Counted from the first letter of the stretch, positions 7,767-20,164 are shown. The stretch: 64,000 bases of DNA from Lepiota brunneoincarnata (GCA_023014365.1 JAEBUN010000001.1:992001-1056000), one strand, 5' to 3'. Program-made: numbers and translations. The notes: generated from the letters alone by a model not told the origin.

Positions 7767-10538
7767 ATGAAAGAACGCTGCGGCGACGTGTCAGAAACCC
7801 GACATGCAAAGTCGACACAGCAAGGGAAAACGTACACTACTAAACGTTATGGTGTCTGGGATGTCCTTGCCATGGACGAGGGTTATTTCCAGCGACTCCA
7901 CAAAGTAATTTGTGGTATTCCAGAAGCCGTACCCTTCATCTGTCACCTGGTCCAAGATATCTATGCTTTGTCACCTAGTCTCTTCCTGCTCTTCACTATT
8001 TGTGAGATATGGGAAAGTTGTCAAGCAGCTGTCGCATTACATTTCTCAAGTCAATTATTGAGGATGGTCAGTGTTCAATTGGACTTTGGGGTCATATACA
8101 GTACAACAGATCAGTAACTAAGCACTGTGCAGGTTGAAATACATCTGAAGGGAGGTCTTGTAGACTACTGGGACGTAGCATGGGCTATCTCCACAAAGGT
8201 TGTTGCTGTGGTTATCACCGAATATCTTTCCTGGTATAAGTAGGCGCCCTTTCCATTTTCTAATGTGATATTAGAGCACTTACTGAAAGCTTAGCTGGCA
8301 TCTTCACTTAAAATTGCAACGACGTGTCACTTCTCATCTCCAGATGATTGTCATAAAGTGTGGGTGTTATTCACAAGCATTAACATTTATTAAAATCCCT
8401 TCAGCCAAACTCAGCCATAATTTGGCACAATCTACTGGTATGCTTAGGTCACCGCAATTTATCACAAGGCAGTTCATTGAGCTTAACATGTTTATCAGAT
8501 CCTGCCCATCAAATCGACGTCTCTAGCCTCGAGGCTTGGAAGTCTTTCAAGCGTCTCATCGCGTATTCGAACCTATTCATCGGTTTGATCAGCCAACTCA
8601 CTCTCGTACTACACCTATCTCGCCATGACGGGGGTGGGCCTTTCTTTGTATTTATTTGCATTCTCAAACCAGTCCTTGCCGCTCTGACCCGTGACAATAT
8701 CTGGGACGAAGGTGAGTCTTTTGATTACCCGATGAAGCAAGTAGCTCCTTTCTGATCATGTTTAAGTATGTATCGCTAAGAGGAGTAATCAAGATAGCGT
8801 ACGGATGCAAGCACTGTTGGCCCTGACTGGCCGGGAGTACCGTCAGGATGTGATTAGCAACAATTTACAAGAGTATATCATGGCTGGTGCGACTCTTCGG
8901 AGTCTTCCTTTAACAACTCCACTGAGAGCAAACAGAGTACAAAACCGCCAATCAACGGCTAGGTGATATTTCGGATGAGACGATACCGCTTTTGTATTGG
9001 ATACCTAAGAGCCCTTTGTCCTGGATCGTGCAGGAACTGGTCGCAAATTTACCCATCGTAAGTAAAATATGTATGGATAACCCACAGCTATCAAGTTACA
9101 CTATATTTTTAGGTTTATTGCGCAATTTTCGCCCTGTTAAACCCCAGGCACACCTCTTTCGCAACCATTGCTATCCTGCTAGAATCATCGACGAGGTTGA
9201 CGACGTCTATACGCAAGATCTTCGTAGGCACAAAAGATTTCAGGCACGGATTAAAGAAGATTCGTGATATATACGAAGGGCCAGTTGACAAATCCACTAG
9301 AGAACAGCGGAACAGACAAACCGCCAAAGAGTCTGCAGAGGATCACGCCCCTAGCGCCAACGATGCGACTGCACGTGTTGGGCAGGGAATGGCATTTGAG
9401 CTGAGGTGAGAGGGGGGAGCCGCTAACACTGCATGCTAGTGTGCTAACCGAGTGGCTTCGGCACGGATGCAGAGAGGTGTCGTTCGCCTATCCCGGAAGC
9501 CAGTCAAAACAGGATGCCCTGCGCATGATCAACCTGAAAATTGAGGCCGGGCAGTTCGTTATGCTCGTCGGGACAAACGGAAGCGGAAAATCAACACTCG
9601 TGAAGCTTCTCACAGGCCTGTATCAGCCATCTATAACTGCCACCGCCGGGAAAACCACTAATGACACGCAAACCGACCGTCCCAACCAAACTGGAGAAAT
9701 TCTCTCTGGGGGCCAAATCCTTATTGATTCACTTCCGGCTTCATCATACTCAGAGGCGTCATTACGCCGTTCCATGGCAGTCTTGGGTCAGGATAACCTC
9801 ATCTATCCTGGCTTCTCGTTGGGGGAAAACATTGGCCTCGGATTCACCCCCCTTCTCTCGGACCCAGGTGCAATTCTCGAGGCCGCCAAGAAGGCAGGGG
9901 CAGAGGATATTTTGAAACGTATGAAGAATGGTGCAAATACCACGCTGGACCCGCTGCAACATGTTCGCGAGTTTAATACCAGGGGCTTGGATGATGACCA
10001 TCCCTTGAAAAAGGTTCTGGAGGAGCTGAGGCGACCCGTTGAAGTCAGTGGTGGAGAGAAGCAAAGGATTGTCGCGTGAGTGGGTAAGGGCTATATGTAT
10101 TGTCCAGCCGACGATTTGACTATCAAGGGCACGGACATTTATGAGGTTCAATTCGGGAAATATTCGATTCCTCGCAGTAGACGAGCCCAGCTCGGCGTTA
10201 GATGCAGAAGGGGAGGAAGCACTCCTTGAAAATGTCTTGAAGGAAAGAAACGGAAAAACCATAGTATTTGTCACACATCGGTTTGGCAGGCTCAGCAAAC
10301 AAGCAGACCTCATTGTGTACGCTTCATTTTCCCGGATCAGGCTACCCACGGTTCTGACAGGTTTCCCAGATGTTTGAAAGAAGGAAGGATAGTTGAGTCC
10401 GGAACGCATCAGGAACTCATTAAGGTTGACGGGGAGTACAAAAAGTTGTATGACATTCAGGCTAGTGCGTTCAGGGATGATGAGACCCCGAATGCGGGAA
10501 TATCGATAGCTAATTCGCTTACCGCAAGCTCTTATTGA
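7767..10538 (+). CDS. ABC half-transporter, multi-exon (HlyB/MsbA-like)
   Basis: Starts at ATG 7767 and ends TGA 10536-10538, with several short GT-AG introns. The N-terminal half is hydrophobic and lightly conserved (for example [20 protein letters not shown]). The C-terminal half is a single nucleotide-binding domain: Walker [17 protein letters not shown] near 9570, Q-loop VLGQDNL near 9785, signature VSGGEKQRI near 10045, Walker [14 protein letters not shown] near 10170 and the H-loop histidine in FVTHRFG. Introns at 9408-9473, about 10076-10127 and about 10317-10369 join these blocks. The last exon encodes [14 protein letters not shown], a typical ABC C-terminus. Such proteins dimerise to export substrates using ATP; the substrate is unknown. 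The exon structure around 8118-8480 is uncertain. A broken copy of the 3' half lies at 16233-16420. Confidence 0.8.
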
Positions 10539-10969
10539 TACGGATGTTAATAGATATGTTATGAATTTATGTACCCCCCCCCAATACGATGCCAGGCTTA
10601 TGTACTGAATTGCGGGGCTCAATCCCGAGGTCACGGCTAGCAGAACCCTGCGGAAGCGTGTATCAAGCATTTCCTCAGTCGGTGGCGGCAAATCTCGGCT
10701 TGGTCGGCATGACCATTTCCCCTTAACTCACGGATGGTTATTCAACGTTCTAACGCCAGCGACGATTTCCCCGGGAATACCGTTGGCTGGAATTGCCGAC
10801 AATCCTACTGTCCAAACCCTATTAGAGGAAAAAACAGATCTTCCTCCGCCCACATCCGACCTTATCAATCAATATGGAGCAATTAAGCGGTATCAGTATT
10901 TGGATATCCCCAACGTCCTAGTGCTCCATACTAGCCCCCAGCACGGTTATAAACATGAGAAGCCCTAGG
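10539..10969. other. Intergenic, nothing recognised
   Basis: No coding or structural signal could be supported between the ABC transporter stop and the P450 relic. A short run of seven C residues near 10573 is the only low-complexity feature. Confidence 0.4.
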
Positions 10970-13055
10970 GGAGCATAGGTAAAACTAATCTACCCTCATG
11001 AATTCGGTCAGCAATAAACTCCCCCTTTTCATCCCGTAACTCTCGTAGCCGGAATCCCACTGGCCCTCTATGTCATCATATACATGCGAAGGAAAGGGCC
11101 AAGCGTATGTCATCTCTGCTTTTCTCCTGCGCTCAAATATGCTATACCACATAACCAGCTGGATAAGATACCCACTGTGAAGCCTTCCAGAATCCTCACA
11201 ACCTTGTTAGGTTCCTTAGCGACATTCAAGCATGTGCATCGTCTGATCCAAGTAAGTTACGAGAAGGTGAGTACCTCGTCAATGGTTTGTCCTTGTCAAT
11301 GGCCCTCAGTATCTGGAAGATGTCCGGAAGGCAAAGAGGGACCAACTCTTTTTCCTTGAGGCCCCTCATGAGGTCGTGGTTACGACTCAATTGGGTCCAA
11401 TCACTCACTAATTCCGATTCCTCTTTAGAGAAACCAATTCGAACATACTATAGGCCCAGGACTCTTGACTGGAGCATATCACATCAACGCCGCTCGCGGT
11501 CCAATGACTCGGAACATCGACGCACGAATCCCGGATCTCCTCGATGAGATGGACAAAGCTTTTGGGGAACTGTTGAATGGAACGGATAAGGGTGAGCTTC
11601 CTGCAATAAATTAGGATATCCGTTTTCATCTCCATCAGATTCCGGCTTATTCGTCAGTTGTTCACATTCTCTCGAGGGTCAGCGCAAGATTCTTTGTTGG
11701 TCCCAAACTAAGTAAGTCGTCAGGACGACATCACGCAAGCTTGATACTGGGGCTCAAAGGTCCTGTCCAGGTTTGAATCCGAGGTACACGGACATTATGC
11801 AAGGTTTCACTGCGCACGTAACTCTGAAAGGCCCCATCCATCTTCAGGCTACTTCCGGATTTCCTCAAACCGTGCGTAGACCCAAACGACTGCGTAATCA
11901 AGTGACTCAGCTATTGTTGATAGTATCGTCAACCGCTTTATATTCAAAAGTCCCGCTAAAATTGATGAAGTCGAAAAGTATTTACAGTCAATCATCCAAG
12001 AACGCCTAGCGAAGAAAGATTCGACACATGAAAGTGATGTCGAATATGTAGGTTATGTACTTACCATAATCCAGTAATCACTCACGAAGATTCTATTTTA
12101 GAACAACATGATTACATGGTTGTTGAATTCGATTCCGCAAAGTCGGCAAACAACTCGCGACATCGCGACCCGCATGGTCTGGCTCAGCATAGCAGCCATC
12201 CACACGACGTCGACCGTAAGTTCTTTCCAGAATTATCTTTCACTATTTGCCGTTAACCACCCAGCCAAGTTTTTGACGCACGTTCTGTTCTGTCTTGCGA
12301 CATGCACTTCATACATTGAGCCTCTGCGGGAGGAAATAGCCGGAATAATTCGGGAAGAAGGTTGGGGCAAGTTGGCGTTTAAGAAGATGCGGAAGCTGGA
12401 TAGTTTCATGAAGGAATCACAGAGGCTCCATGGCTCCAGCATTAGTGAGTATCTTTGGACTAGCCAAGGGGTCAAATTGCGAAGTTAAAATAATCGGTCA
12501 ATTCAGCTGTGATGACCAGGAAAGTTCTAAAGGATATCACATTTTTGACAGCACTGTTATTCCGAAGGGGGCCACTTTTGCAGTGACTAGTAAGGAGATT
12601 AATCATGATTCGGTGGGTAATGAGGAGATCCATTCAAACTGATAGCTATACCGACTGAGCATTTCATTCGTGACAGCACTATTATCCGGACCCCCAAGGA
12701 TTTCACGGATTCCGCTTCGCAGAACAAGATCCCGCGAAGCACCAGTTAACTGCTCTCACATCCGAGTTCATGTTGTTTGGGCTCGGTCGGCCTGCATGGT
12801 ATGTATTTTCCCCATTCACTACCTGAACCAGCAGACGAATCTTAAACTTATCAATTCATCGTGTGCCACTTTCTCAGTCCGGGCCATTTCTTCGCCGTCA
12901 CAGAAACCAAAGCTGTTGTTGCCCGCCTCTTGATGGAGTATGATACCAAGTTAACCGACGAACAGAGTGGGAGGCCAAAAAACATGTTGTTGGCTGGTGT
13001 TTTTAATTCCCCTAATAGAAAGGCGTGGCTGTCTCTGAGGAAGAGGAGGACGTAG
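10970..13055 (+). pseudogene. Cytochrome P450, copy 1 (decayed)
   Basis: Collinear with the P450 at 31494-33672 through every exon. It has the membrane anchor (ALYVIIYMRRKG near 11070), LDKIPTVKPSRILTT (11160), RGPMTRNI (11500), VVHILSRVSARFFVGPKL (11655), MITWLLNS (12108), the ERR-type K-helix region LDSFMKESQRLHG (12400), PKGATFAVTSKEINHD (12560) and the haem loop FGLGRPAC, whose Cys codon is split by an intron at about 12798. Damage: the start ATG of copy 2 is not conserved, the first exon is out of frame, and one base is missing near 12547. The haem-thiolate monooxygenase family is certain. The subgroup looks like the ent-kaurene-oxidase-like (CYP512-type) basidiomycete P450s, but that is inference. 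Confidence 0.8.
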
Positions 13056-13488
13056 AGATATTGTAGTGCTTTGACGAGCGCATGTAGTGAGAAAATATTT
13101 CTTGGCGAGGCTCGAAGAATTCCATCAGATGAGGCACAACCGAAACAACAGAATTAGGGAAGTTGGCACTACTATACTGCCTTCCAATGCACCACAAACA
13201 CCATAACGGCTGACCGCTTCCGTTTGCAGTCTATCTTTGCACCATGTATATGTAAGTCCGTGCAGGAGAGGAACTTCCAAATTCATTATATATCCACCTG
13301 GCTTCCAGCTCTCACCTGTCCAATTTCCGCACGTGCTGAGTTTTAACCGTAAGGAGCTATTCAATATTTGGGCATTGGCAAAGGAATGCGAGATGTTACT
13401 AGTATGACACAAAAATTCATATCTTGGCAAGATAAAAAGTACACAACAGGATCATGGAAACACACAAAACAAGACAACATAGGCATGC

Positions 13489-13735
13489 TCAAGAGCCACA
13501 GTTGCAACTTTCCGGTGTACCCTTGCAGTCGCCAGGCATACACTTGCAATTACCAAGTGAACACTTGCACCTAAAAGAGTAGTTCAATATGTACGAACAC
13601 TGCACATGAGCAAGATGGGAATTCATTGGCAATGCAGGGGCAATTGTCATTTCCGCACTTCAGATCAATGATAGTTTCAGTGGTATTGTTTATATTGAGC
13701 AACAAGTGTGGACCTTGTAGTCCTATGTCCTGATG
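13489..13735 (-). pseudogene. Metallothionein-like gene, degenerate paralogue
   Basis: On the minus strand the last exon encodes eight cysteines in CKCSLGNCKC and ESCNCGS before a TGA at 13489-13491. It is preceded by CGNDNCPC and a TETIID segment. It aligns with the intact gene at 49106-49327, including the exon 2 acceptor CTTTTAG. Here the ATG has become ATC, the intron donor GTGAGC has become ATGAAT, and exon 2 is longer. It lies tail to tail with the P450 relic, as the intact copy lies beside P450 copy 3. Confidence 0.6.
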
Positions 13736-13930
13736 TTCACCACATTTTACCTTGTCCCAGTCATCATTGACGCAATTCTCATTCTCCCTTTACCACCAAG
13801 GGTGTTCTCTGATATTAGTATTTCAATTCATAATGATGGATGATAGCTGCAATTCAGAGTATTAACACATAGCACAACTAATACGATACAGAGCACAACT
13901 TCCAATAGCCAAGACGGAACAATTTGCCAA

Positions 13931-14537
13931 TTAACTGATGGCAATCCTCGATGGCACCTGTTCAGCAGAAGACTTGGGGAACGTGATCGTCAGCACCCCA
14001 TTTTCCATTACAGCTTTGATATCATCGTCCTAGAAGATCAATCAGTAACCTTATTGTAATCAAGACAGAAGAGCCTTCCAAAAGCCCACCTTGACGCCCC
14101 GAGGAAGCTGAAGTGTCCTCGAGAACTTGCCGAACCGTCTTTCGCGAACGGCATACCCGTTTTCGTCGAGCTCAGTGGAGGACTTGGCCTCAGCAGAGAC
14201 GGTGAGTCTGCCATTTTGCAAGTCGAGCTGGACGTCTTCTTTTTTGACTCCGGGAAACTCGAATGTCGCCGTGACGATATTCTTTTCAGAGTTCTCGTGG
14301 AGGTCCATCCTGTGAGAGAGAGAAAGTTGTTAGAGTTGGTTCCATGTGGGAGTGGTATTGTGGTATGAAGTGTACACACCTTGGTCTGAATGACCGGATA
14401 GCACCGTCGGTGGAGGGGCCCTTGCGCTCGAGCTGCTGACCATTGGGGGACTGGACCCAGCCGGTAGCGCGGGGATTGAATATTTGGTCGAAGAAGCGAT
14501 CAAAGTCGTAGAAAGGCTCATAAAGTGAGGCAGACAT
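13931..14537 (-). CDS. Small heat-shock protein HSP20, copy 1
   Basis: Three exons (14380-14537, 14090-14309, 13931-14029) give 158 codons with standard splice sites and no frame damage. The N-terminal arm is MSASLYEPFYDFDRFF. The alpha-crystallin domain runs from MDLHENSEKNIVTATFE through GRLTVSAEAK and GYAVRERRFGKFSRTLQLP. The third exon supplies NGVLTITFPK, the family's conserved GVL motif, and an I-x-I-like end (RIAI). These proteins form oligomeric ATP-independent chaperones in the cytosol. Two heat-shock elements lie upstream (14667, 14738). Its paralogue at 18238-18846 has identical intron positions, so the pair arose by duplication. Confidence 0.95.
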
Positions 14538-14626
14538 TGTTACAAGCTTGCGTAGCGAGTAAGAGTGTTTTTGCGTCGGTTGGGAGTTTGATTTCTTGGT
14601 GAGATCAGAGTGAGGAAATGCGTCCC

Positions 14627-14751
14627 CTTTTATATTCGTCGAACTGTCATTGCTAGTTGGGTCCTTGAAAATTCTAGAATAAGGTGTGTTGTAGGTAGCA
14701 CGATACAGCACGCGCGAGAGAGTTGGGGATGGTCGTGGAATGTTCTGGAAT
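14627..14751 (-). promoter_or_regulatory. Heat-shock promoter of HSP20 copy 1
   Basis: TATAAAAG on the minus strand at 14627-14634 lies about 90 bp before the ATG. Two three-unit heat-shock elements of the form GAAnnTTCnnGAA lie at 14667-14679 and 14738-14750, which are binding sites for the trimeric heat-shock factor. The two elements are 71 bp apart, the same as in copy 2. Confidence 0.85.
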
Positions 14752-16232
14752 ATGTGGTGACCAGGGTGTTGATACGGGGCCAAACGCTCCACAATTAAAT
14801 GAAATGGTGGCAACCACTCCATCCTCAAAGCGCGTACCGTTATCCAAGGAATGAAGAGCACGAATAGTTGGACAGTCTAGGGTGGAAACCAGGCACTTCA
14901 GTATGAGTGTAGGGTAGATTTGAAGGGTGTATCCGAGGCGAAATAAATCACAATTTGTACAACTGCTAGTGTGTTGCATCACGGAGGCAGAGCAGAACCC
15001 TAAATTTCCAGGCTGTTCGGAGGTCGAGTTGGACCCAGTCAGACGATAGGCCCGCCGTTGAGAACAGATGGTGCCACGTGACGTGACAACACCCCACCTC
15101 TGGAGCACTCAAGAGTGAGTATATTTGATTGAGAGTACTTTGTCCGATCTAAATGCCTAGAGCCAAACGAGAAGGCATTGCGGGACCTTATGGCTGAACA
15201 CCGGCCAATAGCAACCGGGCTGGAGTATGAATATGTGGTAAGCGATTTTCTCGATGGCCGGTCACAATTCGATCACGTGGCCCGAGCTATTTCTTGGGTG
15301 AATATCCTCACGCGTGGTCATTTATGGATGTTTTCGAGTGGCTTTCTGTTCCACTAGGCAGCATTTTTACATAATGGCTATCCCTTTCCTGTAGGACCAA
15401 CGCCTCACACAGAATCCCTTTGTTGGACCGTATCTTTCGCCGTAAGGAAGGGAAACACAGAAAGACAGACTCTGCAATGCACCATAAAGTATCGTCACAT
15501 CCAACCGCGTGAACAGCATAACAGTGGCACAGGGTCAAATAATGCAGAGAACGAAATCCACCGAAGACACAAACAATGGGGTATCGACCAGAAATGCTGC
15601 AGTTGTGGAGGATAGTAGGGAATCAATAAGCACCGCCGTGGGTGTCACGGTCTCGGAGCCGCCCAGGTAATGTGATCACCCAACCAGCCTATTATTCAAA
15701 AGCCTGAAGTCGACGTAGGATCTCAACCCACTGAGGGTAGATTCTTTCGAACTCAAGCAATCCTGTATTTGATCAGCCCGTAAATATGACCGACATGTCT
15801 AAGATCACCACCGTAATCAGTTACCCGGTCGATAAGTCAACGACCATCATGATCAGGGGAAACCTGGTACGAGTTTTCAACGTGATCTGCAATGACAAAA
15901 ATGATTACTCCCTCCTCACTTCTGGAAGCTCTCTCGCGAGAAATGACTCAAGGCGTCCATGTCGATTCCTCTGCTCGCCACCCCCTCCCCCAAGTGTTAC
16001 CATAGCACTCGCACGTCTCTAAATACAAAATAGGCTAGGCCGAGCCATTACCTGGTGATGCTGAAGAGCACCGCGACAGCCATCGGGAAGATCCTTCTTC
16101 TGAGGTGGCCTGTCCATGATAGGGTACAAGGACTAGCGATGGCCAAGGTTCATCCTAAAAGTCTAACAGTGAACGTAATTCATGGCCGTATCATGTGGTG
16201 TATCATGTGATTCAGAATAACTTGATCTATCC
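14752..16232. other. Duplicated upstream DNA, no gene recognised
   Basis: 14800-15110 resembles 19085-19400 (shared TTGGACAGTCTAG, CCAGGCACTT and CAGATTTGAAG-like blocks), the DNA upstream of the other HSP20 gene. 15555-15790 resembles 5985-6205. No intact coding region could be supported. Confidence 0.5.
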
Positions 16233-16420
16233 CAGCTTCTTGTTGGGACGGGGTATCGGCCTTGGCTCCGCCTCCCCCTGATGCACGAAAGAAGCAAGGA
16301 TGATTGAATGAGGGATTCATCAGGGATTCACCAAAGTCGATGGAGAGTATAAAAAAGTTTCATGGTATCCAGGCTAGAGCATTCAGGGATGATCAGAGCC
16401 CGTCGTGACCGAACCCAGGA
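16233..16420 (+). pseudogene. Relic of the ABC transporter 3' half, internally deleted
   Basis: 16233-16282 matches 9803-9850 of the ABC gene (the segment encoding [12 protein letters not shown]). 16285-16400 matches 10372-10490 (the last exon). The roughly 500 bases in between, including the signature and Walker B motifs, are missing. It has multiple substitutions, no open frame and no function. Confidence 0.7.
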
Positions 16421-16770
16421 AAATAAATAGCCAATCAGCTCTGCACTGCCATATTGGGTCCGTTGATGGATGCTGTCTACAGCCACTTCTGAGGGGAGGG
16501 AAAGATCTTCTTCATACAGACGCTTGCAACCTGATGGTATCAAGGATAATTCCCACATACTGTTCCCCAACACGATGCTGAGTAGAGAGAGACGAGCGGT
16601 GACTGGCTAGGAGCTCCATCATCCCCAGGGGAAGTCCTGGATCAAGTTGGTAGTCATATTCGCTAAAACAATCACTGATGAAAGAACGTACGAAAATATA
16701 TATACTGCGAGCTTGCCCGCTGAGGGTTTCTCTTTCTAGGAGGTCAGAACTCCAACCCATCTACGTCTCC

Positions 16771-17904
16771 ATGCCCAATAGAGGATTCCTTCTGGGCCTC
16801 TTCGTTCTTTACTTCCTTTGTCCCCTCTCTTCTCCGACCCTCATCAATGTTACCGTCGACGACTCCGGCCCAGACCCAGTCACGGGGCGACTCATCAACT
16901 ACGGAGCAGGATGGAACACAGGGCAAAACTGCTCTTTTTGCGTCGTCACCACTCGCGGCGGGATGGATGTAGGCCAGATTTACGCAGGGTCTTGGCACGA
17001 CAATTCGGTCAGTTCCTAGGCTAGTATAGAAACTTTTCATGTTATAAATTACGCAGACCCTCAGTTTCGCGGTGGCACACCGTCCTCCGCAACATTTGTG
17101 TTTCCAGGTAAGCTCGAGAATGCTGAGCAAGGTTACGCACAACAATCTTACCCTAAAACGATCAGGCTCTGCCATCTACGTGTTTGGAATTTTGGCCAGC
17201 AATCAAGGGCCCCAGGCATCACGGAGTACAAATATGACATTTTCCATCGACGGACAAGTAAAGGGTGCATTCCAGCAGCCGTTACCTGATCAATTGACCT
17301 ACTAATGTCTCTTTGTTCGCAATTGATGGACTCATCCCTGATTTGCACATTCTGACCATCTCGAACGGTCAAGTAGGGGGAAACTCCTCGATGGCACTGC
17401 TCGACTACCTTGTCTATTCGTGCGTAGGTTTACTACAATGACCTCATTACAATACACTTAAGCCCATACAGCCTAGCCCCTGGTGGAAACGGGAATGTTG
17501 AACCCAATGTTACCAAAGTAACTCCAAAAAAATCATCCCCACTCCTGGGTCAGATCCTGGGTGGACTGTTTGGCGGATTGAGCTGCCTCGCCATTATCAT
17601 TTCCATGGTTCTATTCATCCGCCGTCGTCAAAGGGCCAATCGACCAACAACTACTGCAGACGAGGAGGGTTGTATCCAGCCTGGCAGTGCCAGCGTCACC
17701 GCATTCACGATTGGCGCCGCACGCACCCTCATCTCCGTTCATAATATACCCTCGAAGAAGGAAATCCTACGACGAGACTCGTTTACATGCCGTGGTTCTC
17801 TTGAAACACTCGCGGTAGTTTCCCCTACGGCGGCATCATATGGTTTCTCCGGAACCACCCGCCTACAACGAGCTTTCACCTCATCAATCACGCGAGATGA
17901 CTGA
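16771..17904 (+). CDS. Single-pass membrane glycoprotein-like protein (conserved in agaricomycetes)
   Basis: Start ATG 16771, with a signal peptide (GFLLGLFVLYFLCPLSS). Exons join over introns at about 17009-17057, 17108-17161 and 17422-17472. The extracellular part has the recurring fungal pattern SAIYVFGIL...MTFSIDGQVKG...LLDYLVYS. After a proline/lysine linker comes one transmembrane helix, GLSCLAIIISMVLF, followed by RRRQR and a cytoplasmic tail ending at 17904. A single extra T at 17303 breaks the frame in the middle of an otherwise conserved segment; it may be a sequencing error. The role is unknown; a surface sensor or adhesion role would be guesswork. A truncated copy lies at 20165-20515. 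Confidence 0.7.
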
Positions 17905-18237
17905 AAGGGATGTAAAACAGTGAAATCAGAGGCACTGAACGAAGCGTGGAGAGTTTCACTGCCTGGATTGCATTTTACTATGCTATATTAACTTATTCTG
18001 ATGCCTGGGTTGGCGACAACACATGTAACAATAGCTCATTCTATACCAAGGCTTCTAGATATTCAATTTGGACTTCCATTCCGGATAGTAAAACAACATG
18101 AAAATACAACGACAGGTCGTATGTATCTCGAAGTAAAATTTAAAAAAATTTAAAAAAAACAAAGCAAACAAAGAAAGAACTCAAGAGTCCCAACTAACAT
18201 AAGCGGCGAATCCAAATGCACCCGAACAGTTGTCCCA

Positions 18238-18846
18238 TTAATTGACCGAAATCCTCGATGGCGCCTGTTCAGGAGAAGACATGGGGAATGTGACTGTCAG
18301 GACTCCATTGTCCATTGCAGCTTTGATGTCCTCGTCCTAGAACATCCATTAGCATTCAAATACAATCAAGATGACACTAAAAATAAATTCCAAAACCCAC
18401 CTTTATGCCCCTAGGGAGCTGAAGCATTCTCGAAAACTTGCCAAACCGTCGTTCACGGATGGCGTATCCATTCTCTTCGTGATCAGCGGAGAATTTGGCC
18501 TCAGCAGAGACGGTGAGTCTGCCACTTTGCACGTCGAGCTGGACGTCTTCTTTTTTGACGCCGGGAAGCTCAAAGGTCGCTGTGACGATATTCTTTTCGG
18601 AATTCTCATGGAGGTCCATCCTATGGGAAAGAGATGTTAGGATCTATTCCACGTGGGGGCGTGATAACTTGTGGGGCAAATGAGTACATACCTTGGTTTG
18701 AATGATCGGATAGCACCATCAGCGGAGCCATGGCGCTCGAGCTGTCGATTGTTGGGGGATTGGGTCCAACCGGCGGGACGGGGGTTGAACACTTGGTCGA
18801 AGAAGCGATCAATGTCGTAGAAAGGCTCGTAGTGGAAGACAGACAT
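18238..18846 (-). CDS. Small heat-shock protein HSP20, copy 2
   Basis: Three exons (18692-18846, 18401-18620, 18238-18336) give 157 codons. Splice positions are identical to copy 1 at 13931-14537. The alpha-crystallin domain again begins MDLHENSEKNIVTATFE, and GYAIRERRFGKFSRMLQLP is present. The N-terminal arm differs (MSVFHYEPFYDIDRFF). It is an intact chaperone gene. The upstream region repeats that of copy 1, including heat-shock elements, so it is expected to be heat-inducible. Confidence 0.95.
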
Positions 18847-18946
18847 TGTTGTAGTGGCTTGTGTAGTGAGTAAGAGTGTTGGTCGAGTTGGTCGAGTTGG
18901 TCGAGTACTTGGTTTTCTGATGAGACTTGGACGAGCGATGTGTCCC

Positions 18947-19070
18947 CTTTTATGTTCTTCAAACTTTCATTGCTGGGTGGGTCTTGAAAGTTCTAGATTA
19001 TAGTGGCATTGTAGATATGACGTGCCTGAGGTGCGAGAGAGGTCGGGGCGGTCGTGGAATGTTCTAGAAC
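18947..19070 (-). promoter_or_regulatory. Heat-shock promoter of HSP20 copy 2
   Basis: CATAAAAG on the minus strand at 18947-18954 replaces the TATAAAAG of copy 1. Heat-shock elements lie at 18986-18998 (third unit imperfect) and 19057-19069 (GAATGTTCTAGAA, perfect), 71 bp apart as in copy 1. Confidence 0.8.
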
Positions 19071-20164
19071 TAGGGTGGCCGGGGTGTTAGGACGGACGAA
19101 GAACGAATCTATGGGTGGCAGCTACTCCTCTCTTCTGTGTATGCCCTGCCATTCGAGGGATGGAAGGTACGGGGATTGGACAGTCTAGAGCAGAAGCCAG
19201 GCACTTGTAGAGTGGACGCACAACAGATTTGAAGTCTGCATCCGAAGGGCAACAAATGACAAATTTTCCAGTCGCCAGATTGTTGTACCACACAAGTGGA
19301 GTAGAACTCCCCATTCCAGCTCCAAATTTCAGCAGCAGTAGCGGTCGAAGTCGAGTTGAACCCAGCCGGCATGACAGGTACTGGAAAACAGGGTAGTGCC
19401 CACGTGACCGCAGCCCCGTCATGAGAATAGCCGACAGGTCCCAAAGATATATGTATAAATTGTGCCTCACGCCGACTGCCCCCCACACCCACCCCATTCT
19501 CCAGCGTTTCTTTTCAACTTGGATCTCCGGCCTGCGATCACTGGAAAGCTTCCAAGGGTCCCTACACCATCGGACGCAGAAGTCCTCCCACGCAAGTCAA
19601 GATGACTTACACCCCCCCGTTGCACTAACCTGAGACACGCAAACATAATTTAAACGTCTTCTCTATGGAACCACATACCAGGGGAAAGGCGGTGCGACCT
19701 ATGCGAGTGAAATAATCAAAGTGCATGTACGGTCGTGTTGAGACATCGTCGCCGTTCCAAGGTTATGCAGGATGACATCCAATTTCGACATTCCACTGCG
19801 GACATGCCCATTTCGGGAGCCTATGGAATCGGTCCAGGAGCCACCCTTGTGAAAGGGATTCATCAGGAGGCTTGAACACTGCCCTAGTATAAAGGCCCAC
19901 TTACTTCTCCGCATGCATGCCTTTTTGAAAATGTGAGATTCCAGGGCTTAGCAGGCCAGTAACCAACACGGGAGACGCCGGCTTTTGGGAGAACGATGAA
20001 CACGCAACAAAGAAAACGATTCGTCAAGTCACAACTCCCTGAGCGGGAAGGCGAAGGAAGATAAATGATAAATCTGAACGTTGAACTTTGGCGACTCAAA
20101 ACATAACCGAATCTCGTAGCACTCCCCTCCCCCATCAAAAAACAAAATCGTCCTCCCACCAGTG
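19071..20164. other. Duplicated upstream DNA, no gene recognised
   Basis: 19085-19400 is the counterpart of 14800-15110. The remainder has only short random open frames. No RNA gene or repeat could be supported. Confidence 0.45.
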
